Source: Chondrus crispus (Eukaryota > Rhodophyta > Florideophyceae > Gigartinales > Gigartinaceae). From it: 64,000 nucleotides of DNA. The first letter of the stretch is position 1. Each line of letters starts with the position of its first letter. The notes beneath the pieces were generated by a model. The model made no database searches. It was given only the letters and a program-made list of their open reading frames with translations, and was not told the origin of the DNA. This document shows, in pieces, positions 55,584 through 64,000 of this stretch. The position numbers and the translations under genes are program-made. The DNA lies in the NCBI RefSeq assembly GCF_000350225.1, contig NW_005179189.1, positions 45,340 through 109,339 of the forward strand, given 5' to 3'.

Positions 55584-57427
55584 TCACTCACTCCGACCGT
55601 CGGACTGCATTGTTGGTTTCAAGCGCTTGGCAAGCCGCGCGTTCATATCGTCGGCGAGCGGCGTGGCGTCGTTGTGTGCCGTTGTCGGGCTTCGACCCCC
55701 GTTCTCCTCGGCTTCGGGGGCGGCGCCCGGGGTGTGGGGATGGTTATTCTTGCGCGACATCTCGGAAGCGGGCGACGGGTCCAAACCTGATCGCCGGACA
55801 AAGTTGCGGAAAGCAACTGTCACGGCTCTCTTGATTAAGGCGTCAGCTTCCCCCCTCTCTCGCTTCACGAATACTCGCAGGATGTTCTCTTCAAACGTGA
55901 CCGGGAGCACATACGAGGCTTTTGCTGTGGACAAGTGCTCTGGCGATTGGTCCTCCCTGTGTCGAGTGGATGTCGGGATGCGATATCGTTGGGAGTCGTA
56001 CACGAGTTAGTGGTCAAGGCTGCACAAAGGTTGGCTCGTTGAGCCGCGGAGGAGAAAATGAAATGGAATAGCAAGACAACGAACCAGTCCTTGAAGAATA
56101 AGACGTTATCGACGGGATTTTTTGACTTCATACCAAAGTGGAGCGGCACATGGACGACGTAAACGTCCTCCGGTACCAAGTTAACACCAGTGGAAAGGTC
56201 CTGGCAGGTGGTGATGTCTTGCGGCGCGACGGTGCACACTCGGCCCGGCGGCAGCAGAATCTCATCAACGAAGCGGTAGAGGTCTCTGGTACGGATGCGG
56301 CGAACAATCTTGCGTGCAGCCGCCAGGGCGGGGTCGGTGCTGTATTCGATGACCGGGAGGAGGGCGTCAGTGAGGCGCATGAAGGCGACTGGGTCGGCGA
56401 TGGAGGCCGAGATGGCGAGCGGGCGGTCTGCCGCGAGAAAGGCGTCGGCAACCATGGCGGCGATGCCGAGTGAGGCACGGTGGTTGTATATCGTACCTGT
56501 GGGTGAAATGGGGCATGCGGACTGTCAGCAAAATGTATACGGCGCAAGGCGGGGACGAACGGCGTTGGTGGGAACGTACGGTGGAGTTGGAAGCGGGTAA
56601 GGAAGAGGTTGTGCACATTAAAGAGCTCCTTCCTGTGGAAACAGACGTCGTCGCGCACGACTTTGGCAAAACTGATGAGGCGCTGGTGGTCGAAGCCGTA
56701 GGCCGTCTGCAAGCCCAAGCTGTACACGTCGCGGGCGAGGTAGTCAAATTTGTCCGTGTCGATGCCGTTCTTCGCGTTGGCGACGATGTCATACAGAAAG
56801 GCCGGGCGCAGCGACGGCGCGCCCTCCCGGCCCCGGCCGGCGATGAGGTCGGCGACATGGCGGACGTCAGGCGGCTGCAAATCGACGGCGTGCGCATCGA
56901 CGAGATGGCGGAACATCATAGCGGAGCGGGCCTCGTGCAAGCGCATGGGGTGTGCGGCCATACCCGGGACGGCGGGGAGAAAGACGTGGTCGAAGAGGTG
57001 GGAATACGGGCCATGGCCGAGGTCGTGGCACAGGCCTGCGAGCTGGACGAGGGTGCGGGCGTGGCGGTAGTGGCGGGGGTTGTCGTATTGGCGGCGTGCG
57101 TACGGGTCGCGCGCGTTGGCGTAGAGGCGGTCGACGAAGGCGGCAGAGAGGTGGGCCACGCCCAGGCTGTGCTCGAAGCGGTTGTGGCTCGCGCCCGGGA
57201 AGACGAGGTAGTTGGAGCCCAGCTGCTTGAGGTCGCGCAGGCGCTGCACGTGCGGCGTGTCGACGCAGGCGAGGGCCGGGTCGGCGAGCTCGAAGTGGCC
57301 GTGGATGGGGTCCTTGAAGACTGGGAGGAGGGGGGAAGGGTCAGTGCGAGGTTACCGCGGCGACAAGGGGGTTGAGAGACGAACCTTTGAGGCGCGGGGT
57401 TTGGCCAATAATGTTGGCCGCGTCCAT
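55584..57427 (-). CDS. SAMHD1-like HD-domain dNTP triphosphohydrolase, four exons
   Basis: Exons 57427-57385, 57320-56580, 56496-56085 and 55956-55584 sum to 1569 nt and encode 522 residues from ATG to TGA. Introns of 64, 83 and 128 nt all have GT..AG ends. Residues 15-25 read VFKDPIHGHFE; the metal-binding HD site is His65 (FEHSLGVAHL), His113-Asp114 (LCHDLGHGPYSH) and Asp207 (NGIDTDKFDYLARD). Later blocks are LHRTIYNHRASLGI, RKIVRRIRTRDLYRF and YVLPVTFEENILRVF. There is no SAM domain; the tail is disordered and ends with a basic NARLAKRLKP. SAMHD1-family enzymes hydrolyse dNTPs to nucleoside and triphosphate and limit the dNTP pool. It is the best-supported host gene here. Confidence 0.92.
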
Positions 57428-59590
57428 CGCGGGGACATGCGGCTGCTCGCCTTGGTCAAGGTTGAGGGTGAGGGGACCAGTTGCTTTTTATCGTTGCAGC
57501 TTTGTGTTAGCGGCGTGTGAAGAAGATGACCACCACCGCTCGAACGGAGTGGCGGCTACTGTACCATTTCGTGTATGCACGTGGAATGCGTGTACACGTA
57601 TGACAACAACAGGATAAAAATTAGGAAACAGCTCGGCATAAAAGAGAGGTCGTCATCGAGATGGGCGTCTCCCATCTCGATGCGTCGCAGAAGTCCTTGA
57701 AGCCATGCTCTACTGTGGGGGCCCGAGGAGTACTTGATCCTCTTCAAGGGCATTAACTAAGACGAGGAAAAGTCCATGAGTGTGCTCATCTGTAGTTGCG
57801 GTCAACATAGACTCAAGCAATAAGAAACCACAGGTACATAAGCGGCATAGCAGTTAATAAGTGCGACAGGGTGCGACTGTGAGCTCAACGAATATTCTAA
57901 AGGACTATGGTATAGAGTTCTGGAAGATGGTGTTGTCACGGTAAGCATGCCCTTGATCCATTCCCCATCCGAGAGTATGAAGGAGATGAAAGCGTGGTGA
58001 CTATTGCGAGTGTAGCAACCGATCAGTTTGAAAGTTCCTGAAAGTTCCTCGCTCGCTCGCGCGGACGACATCGGAACGCGAGGGTTGCGGGCGCGCTGGT
58101 AGGCAGCGAGGAGGAGGGTCCAGGCGAAGGGCGGCGCTGCCGGCGATGCTCCCCGATCCGAACCCTCTCTGAGGCAATTCTAGACTTGAGGAAAAACACA
58201 ACCATTCTTAATGGCTTAATGGATTCAGTACAAAACGAAACGTCTTCTGTAGCTCCGCGGCATGTTATTTCAGGGCAACTAATCTGTCCGGAGCACTCAG
58301 CCACGAACGGCACTCATTCCGCCGTTACTTCACGACGATGCTTCGTCCGAAATAATCAGCCGTATGCGTTCTTCAACGCGCACTTTTGATCGCGGACACC
58401 CCGTGGGTCTACAAAAGTACGAGCGGAATCCAAGTTGCTTTGGTGCATTCGAATGCGTGCAAGATGGATGCAAGCATGACTTCTTTATTGAGCGAAAGCG
58501 AAAGCGCAGAAACCCTGCATCTGCTTCTAGTCTACCCCACATTCTACAGTGACCAAATTCAATTCCAAAATCACAAACCACAACCACGGCGTCTTGTACC
58601 AGCAGAGATAAATCCGTCAACCACTTGACCTATTGGTATAGACCACCCTCTCTTCCACGAATGCATTGCAGGCACCGAAGAACTGTCTGGCCGCTCCTTG
58701 CTTTGCAGCAAGTATCTTGTGCATGCGCTTGTGAGCTGCGCATGCATTAATTTCTCTATCCCGCCTGTCCTCTTCAGTCGTACGCATGTGTCATGCACGA
58801 TTCACAATTTACTATGACTACTTCAATACATAATCGTTCACTTTTAGCTGGATATTTGCGTCCATGTCTCTGGACGCTAATGCGTGATGATTCCCTACTT
58901 TGGCCGCAACGCTTTGCTTCGTCTGTGAGTGATACTTTGCTTCTGCTGCAAGGATGGTTCGCAATAGATGGTGATTGACGCCTGAACGATCCCTGCTGGG
59001 ATCGCCTTTGTTTACAAGCAGTTGAGTACCGTGGGGACAGATGAGTAATAAGAATTGATGGTAACGGGGCAGCGGTGAGTGGGAGGAGGGGTCGGCGCTG
59101 ATCTCGTTTGCGGTTGTGTGCTTTTGTTCAGCGTCTCTGGGTATGGCGTTTTGGAGACGAGTCGGAGGGCCCATCCTTTCTCTCTGACTGTTTGAAAAGT
59201 TCATCCGCATTTGAGTGTCATATGTGGGCTGTTTGCTGGGCCACCCATGGCAACCGGGGGAGAGCATGTCCGCTGTTCATGTATGCCGCGGCGTCTCCTA
59301 CCCTTGGTATGCGTCATATAATCACACCTTCCGAGGTCGTGGCAACTCTTCGCATGCGCTTAAAAGTCGATAGAGCATTCTCTAATCACGACTCTGCTTG
59401 CCTCCACTGGTCTCGATCTGTCCTGGAGTTTCTCTCACTGTTCTTCCAGTTTTTTTCTCGCCGCGCCGTCCACGAACCTGTGCTCTGCCTTCAGCTCGTG
59501 CTTGGCACTAGAGATAACCCCTTGTACAGCAGGACTTCTAGCAAAGGTACTTGCATCTATCTAAATCTTCCATGCAGAACTCTCTACACC
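57428..59590. other. intergenic; promoter side of the HD gene
   Basis: No gene recognised. A perfect 12-bp inverted repeat with a 5-nt loop lies at 57654-57682. Short ORFs on both strands at 58-59 kb have no motif. Confidence 0.45.
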
Positions 59591-59640
59591 TGATCACAGT
59601 ATTTAACCTGGGCCAGGTTAATTTTGAAGCTCATATTTCT
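59591..59640 (+). repeat. isolated MITE end
   Basis: TGATCACAGTATTTAACCTG followed by GGCCAGGTTAATTTTGAAGC matches the left end of the MITE at 27786. No partner end was found downstream. Confidence 0.6.
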
Positions 59641-62333
59641 GTGTACAGTATATGCGCAAGTGACCACTTGCACGCTTGCTCATTCTAAACAATTCCACAA
59701 ATGCCCCAGAAATTGGTCTCCACAAAACACTGTATCACCCAGAAGCGCTTTGTCTTTTAGGGACTCGGCATTTCTACCATGCTTACCGCGAGCTGACGTC
59801 AGCCGTCAACGGCTCTGGTTTCTTTTTCGGGAGAAAACACATTTCTGTGGACAATAAAGATAATTTTCCGGGACAGAAGCCAGCACTGATCTTTTTCGCT
59901 TGTCCCTGAGAAAAATTTGGGACAATTGAGTGTGGGTTGGGGTTGTTGTGAAGTGCTCGCAGAATTTTATGGGACGCGCTTTTGAGTCGAGGATATCAGA
60001 GTAGAAAACAGTTGCTGTACAGTACAACAATATTTTCTTTTGAACATCTTTGTGTGCATCAACGAGTTGGCTTGCGATAGAATCGCTGAGCATGTGCTTT
60101 GCCTTCTTCAAAACAAAAGTTAAATGGCGGTTTGCGTTGTCTAGAAAAAATAGTAAATTATATTATTTGTCCAATATAGGCAATAGCTTTAGGGGTGTAC
60201 AATAGCTGAATTCATCTCAGAAAAAATTTAAGAGGGGTAGTGCGCTCACGTAAGGTCACTTAATTTGGTCTGCCACGATTTATCAGCTGCGATGGGGGCA
60301 GTCGTTTTGCGCGGTTGGCGGGGGAGAGGGAGGGAGAAGGGAGTACAAGTAGGCAAGGGAGGATCAGAGACAGGCGAGGCCCCTCGGGGGGAGGAGACTG
60401 TCCATATTACAGTCTGTCCACAACAGTATTTAATAGGAGCGACGGCGACGACGAGTAAAGCCAGCCCATGAGGATTACGATTCATCAGAGCACTTGATCG
60501 CCAACCCTCGGAGATAATAAATGGAATTGGGGAGCATTGCCATCCGACAGGTTGCTCTATGCCAGGCGATTAGGGTACAGCTGTACAGTACCATACTGTG
60601 GCGTAAACCGACGTAGGTTACGGCTTCCCCCGGTTGCTCTACGGACCCTCGGTAGACCCTGATGCTCTAGTGTCGGGCCGCCCCAATAATTTACTCTCTC
60701 AATAAAGTCGACCATTCAAGGGTACTGTACTGTAACAGTTATCCCAACAGTACGCGTGGTTAGTGTACCCTTACGTATTACAGTACCAAGGGTACAGTAT
60801 TGCAATATCACAGGCTGCGGTAGAGGAATACACCCCGGGCATGAACTTTGCTGAAGCAGGGCGATCATTATTACCAAGGGTAACTGATCGCATCCCGTCT
60901 CGCCTATGACAGATTTGGGGTAATAGCCCTTCTGCGCGAACACCCCCTCCGCTCTCCATAACATAACAAAACGACAGCTACCCTTCGAAGGGTACGTCGC
61001 AACTCGTCTCCACATTTCCGATGCGGTGTCCTTTTGCGGTGTTCTCGCTTCACGCATTTGTTACATTACATGATTTGTTACAGTGCAAGCCCACGACCCC
61101 AACCGCGCGAAGAGGGCGGTCCCATGCCGCTCTAGGCGGCGAAATGCAATGCCGGCATTTTTGACTTGATGCGCGTATCAATAGGAGGAGGCCATAAAGA
61201 GCGGACAAGGAAGGCCTTTTACGAGTGCACTTCCTGGACGGCATATACTTGTACGTATGCTCACAACAACAAGGACTGTCACTACTGGAGGCCGTCAGTC
61301 GAGAGGGACTTTACTCTGTAACCTTAGTGTGCCATGTACTGTATTCCGCTCTTCAAGAACAGTTGGTGGTGGGCCGCAAAGCAGTTGCTTTGCGCGCCTG
61401 CACACTTGCCTTAATTTGCCTTTGCCTTCTAGTAACTGGTGCAGGACATCTCGGCACGCTGAGTTAATCGACATGCGCAACCTTCCCTCTTACAGGGCCG
61501 CATTGCATGAATGCAAGACATGCGGTTGCACCGCTACTTTTCTACAGGTACTTTATTCGGGCTTTGTCGTCATGCGTATCACACGGAACATGGGAGACCC
61601 GCGTATTTTTGGAGAGCATGTGAAGCAGTCTTACTGTGCACTACTTACTTTCCACTTCTGCTTATTGGGGTTATACCGTACCCTTGGTAGCTCTACTACT
61701 TGCAACCAAGCGGGCAATAGGCGGCCCGAAATTGCCAGCGGAATTCTGTACAGCGAGGAGGAATAGAAACAAAACAAACTGCTTCTTCTCGTCGACAACC
61801 AAATTGCCCCCGATTACCAAATTGCCCCTTTCAGGAAGGGTACAACATACAGTATAATATACCCTTGGTACCCTTGGATTCCATCAGAACCCCTTTGACA
61901 TGCGTTTTGTCCCAGCGGCAGAACAGGGTTTGTCTCCAGAGTTTGTCTCCAGAGTTTGTCTCCACTCTCCCGAGTCCCTCTGGAGCTTATTCCGCATCAC
62001 AAGACATCTCCCACACGCATATATCTACAGTACAGTATGTGCTGTAGACCGCTTTGTACAGTCATCCCAACCTCACCGAACAGTCGTGATCATCTCTTTC
62101 CCGTGTATAAACCCCATTAGACGGTAGAATGCCCACCATATCCGATATTATATATAACCATCTGTACCAACCTGCACCAACCTGCGCTGTCCTTTCAGTT
62201 TAACCTTGCTACATGACACCATTTCATGTCCTTTAAAAGTCTCGAGAGGCACACGTTTTGATCCAGCACATACCGAAATCCGCCCGCGATATCCGCCCGC
62301 TAAACATCATCACCTATGTTCCGCTCTATGAAC
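59641..62333. other. intergenic with many GTAC-containing motifs
   Basis: No gene recognised. Strings such as GGTACTGTACTGTAACAG (60720), CCTTCGAAGGGTAC (60982) and ACCCTTGGTACCCTTGG (61861) recur. A 13-bp unit GTTTGTCTCCAGA is repeated nearly three times at 61928-61964. Confidence 0.45.
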
Positions 62334-62340
62334 TATAAAA
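62334..62340 (+). promoter_or_regulatory. TATA box of secreted protein B gene
   Basis: TATAAAA 95 bp upstream of the ATG at 62435, a sensible distance for a core promoter with a short leader. Confidence 0.5.
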
Positions 62341-62434
62341 ATGATCTCTGCCGTTCGCCGCCCCCGTCCACAGATGACGAAACCTCAACCGCCGCTCTGT
62401 GCACGGAGAACCTTCGCGCCTGCCACATCTCTCA

Positions 62435-63559
62435 ATGCCGCCAATGCTGTTCAAGACGGCCCTTCTAGCCTTGGCATTTGCCGGACTCGCCCAGGCATGG
62501 CAGCTAACTCTACCAAAATTCCTAACTAGCAACCCTCTCAGCCACGTCCGATCCGCCTGGACCGCTGCTTCCCCGGCGTGGAGCGCTGGAGCTCCCGCAG
62601 CGCTAGCCGTTCGCCAGCGCAAAACCCTCAACCCGTCGTGCGTCTTTGAGGACTTGAGAACCGTTGGCGGGTGCGCATGCTTCGTGGCAAGGTCTCGAGT
62701 GGGACTAAGCCAGAACAACCGCGACTTGTGTCGCTCGCTTCTGGATCTCGACTTCGAGCAACAAGATCAACGCTGCGCTGCTTTCAGAGATTCGCGAGGC
62801 CGAGTTCAAGTCTATCGTCTCATCCACATCATATTCAATTCGCTGAGCGAGTGCAACGTGCAGAGGGTTCTCAGAGACACGAGGGCAGCAAACTCGGGAA
62901 ACCCCACGAAAGCTCCGTCGACACCCCCACGGACACCCCCACCGACGCCTGCACCTACGCCGACGACTTCGCAGCGGCCGCCGCTGGAGGCACGCAGGAA
63001 CGCGTCTTTTTATGGTGTAGATGGTGACGTGGGTTTGCGTGATGGAAGTGGGACGAGCAGAGCTGCCGTCGGCTTCCAGCCGATGGCAGGAAAAACGTCG
63101 GAGCTTGTGGTTTCGGAGAAAACTCAACAGCTTTCCTCACGCATGGGAGGGTCAAGTGGTCTCGGAATTATTCCGTTCAGCAAGCAGGCGGTGTTCGGGC
63201 TTCTGGAGGTGCTGTCGAGGATTGGCAACCTGCTGAGCGCGCACTTCAGCCCGCGCCCATCGCAGGGACAGTCGGCGCAGTTTCTAAAGGGTAAATTCAA
63301 GATCAAGTGCCGGCTGAAGAAGAAGCGGTCGATGCGGATCGTGCTACCATCAAAGGCCATCCAGCTCATGCTGTACAATGGGATGAGCGTGCAAGTCCCC
63401 GTGACGGAAGCGACGGACCAGGAGGGGACGACGCGTATGGCGGGCGGCGGCGTGAAGCTCAGAGTCGGGGTCGTCAAGTGCAAGCCGAGGAAGACGAAGG
63501 AGAACAGAATCGTGTTCAGGTGCAATTGCTTCACGAGGAGGGGTGGGTCACGCACATAA
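62435..63559 (+). CDS. secreted six-cysteine protein B
   Basis: 374 residues from the ATG at 62435, chosen because it opens a signal peptide (MLFKTALLALAFAGLAQA follows the first three residues); the upstream part of the frame has only a GTG. The Cys domain spans residues 69-140 (62639-62854): Cys 69, 80, 82, 99, 114 and 140, with GGCAC, RC and LIH, exactly the spacing of protein A at 30888. A Pro/Thr linker (TPPRTPPPTPAPTPT) follows, then a Gly/Ser region and a basic C-terminal part with four more Cys (KFKIKCRLKKKRSMRI, VVKCKPRKTKENRI, RCNCFTRR). Single exon. Probably extracellular, two-module; function unknown. Confidence 0.82.
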   Translation: MPPMLFKTALLALAFAGLAQAWQLTLPKFLTSNPLSHVRSAWTAASPAWSAGAPAALAVRQRKTLNPSCVFEDLRTVGGCACFVARSRVGLSQNNRDLCRSLLDLDFEQQDQRCAAFRDSRGRVQVYRLIHIIFNSLSECNVQRVLRDTRAANSGNPTKAPSTPPRTPPPTPAPTPTTSQRPPLEARRNASFYGVDGDVGLRDGSGTSRAAVGFQPMAGKTSELVVSEKTQQLSSRMGGSSGLGIIPFSKQAVFGLLEVLSRIGNLLSAHFSPRPSQGQSAQFLKGKFKIKCRLKKKRSMRIVLPSKAIQLMLYNGMSVQVPVTEATDQEGTTRMAGGGVKLRVGVVKCKPRKTKENRIVFRCNCFTRRGGSRT

Positions 63560-63760
63560 AGGCAGGTTGCTTCTACACGCTTGACTGCCACACGCCAGTG
63601 GCAGCAACGAATGGGGAAGTGCGGCGCAATTAGAGTAACCGTGGTGGCAAGTGAGAAAGGCGTACTTGTACCAGTATGAAGGCGGTGTAAAGTTGCATGT
63701 CGCCGAAACTAGAACCGCGCGCTCGACGCGAGCACAGTCCCCCGGCAACCCTCCCTTCAC

Positions 63761-64000
63761 CATGCCGCCTCCGGGCGCTCTAAAGCATTTACAGCGCTCG
63801 GACACGCACGAAGCTGGAAGGGCCTGTTTCTCCGCGGGTTCGACGCGCAATGACCTTTGCCCACCTTTCAGACGCGTGCCGGACGGGCAGCCGCGCTCCA
63901 CGTTGCGCGCGGCCTGCCGCGGCGCGGTCCTCCCCTTGCGCGCGCTCCTCGGCGACATTTTGCGGGAGAAAGCCTCGCCGGCGGGGGGGGGGGGGGGGAA
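63761..64000 (+). other. possible start of a GC-rich gene running off the window
   Basis: An ATG at 63761 opens a frame that stays open to the end of the window (about 80 codons), reading MPPPGALKHLQRSDTHEAG and later RAACRGAVLPLRALLGDIL. The opposite strand is open as well. A run of 16 G lies at 63983-63998. Too little to name. Confidence 0.25.

Noticed and set aside
55246..56010. Plus-strand ORF of about 250 codons
   Set aside because: Antisense to the last exon of the HD gene, no motif, starts in a poly-G-adjacent region.
56470..57375. Long plus-strand ORF of about 300 codons opposite the HD gene
   Set aside because: It is the complement of the GC-rich SAMHD1-like exon and has no domain; the minus strand has the HD motifs and matching splice sites.
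62399..62434. Upstream extension of secreted protein B
   Set aside because: Its first codon is GTG; the ATG at 62435 gives a clean signal peptide.
1..64000. CRISPR arrays, rRNA and tRNA genes
   Set aside because: No regularly spaced repeats and no tRNA-like T-arm with a matching acceptor stem were noticed; the genome is eukaryotic. A tRNA scan was not possible.

Overview
The window is nuclear eukaryotic DNA, most likely from a red alga (a Chondrus-like florideophyte is my best guess, not proven). Reasons: the recognisable genes are few and intron-poor, introns are short (41-128 nt) with GT..AG ends, gene islands are GC-rich and sit in AT-richer repeat deserts, and a piece of the bacterial/plastid repair helicase Mfd implies a plastid-bearing lineage. 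There is no operon structure and I saw no rRNA or tRNA gene. A run of 110 N at 41186-41295 marks a scaffold gap.

Layout. 1-3059 (minus): right-hand part of a broken Ty3/gypsy element. 3053-4226 (plus): three host-gene fragments (protein disulfide isomerase, Mfd helicase, HECT ubiquitin ligase) joined end to end. 4227-14300: unrecognised and mostly non-coding. 14476-14920: PIF/Harbinger transposase relic. 16633-24635: a complete but decayed Ty3/gypsy element (minus) with two 434-bp LTRs, interrupted at 19488-21785 by a pogo-like DNA transposon whose TA duplication and terminal repeats can be placed to the base. 26072-27001: a 930-bp foldback repeat whose family recurs at about 34590, 44895, 50879 and 54770. 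27786-28226: a MITE. 30888-31679: a secreted Cys-rich protein gene. 36665-38419: a 584-codon orphan ORF behind a cluster of CACGTG boxes. 41556-44891: deletion derivative of a Ty1/copia element (minus). 45.1-48.7 kb: a PIF/Harbinger-type transposon with a SANT/Myb-like ORF (broken) and a transposase that is open after removal of one 42-nt intron. 49577-50606: another DDE transposase relic. 51705-53843: a frameshifted piggyBac transposase. 55584-57427: a four-exon SAMHD1-like HD phosphohydrolase gene. 62435-63559: a second secreted Cys-rich protein gene.

What is new. The two secreted proteins at 30.9 and 62.4 kb share exactly the same six-cysteine spacing (C-x10-C-x-C-x16-C-x14-C-x25-C) although the rest of their sequence has diverged; I do not know a named domain with this pattern. 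The PDI-Mfd-HECT chimera looks like transposon-mediated gene-fragment capture. Near-perfect short-loop palindromes with 16-26 bp arms recur through the window, three of them inside transposon coding sequence. Most of the rest is a transposon graveyard with at least five superfamilies.
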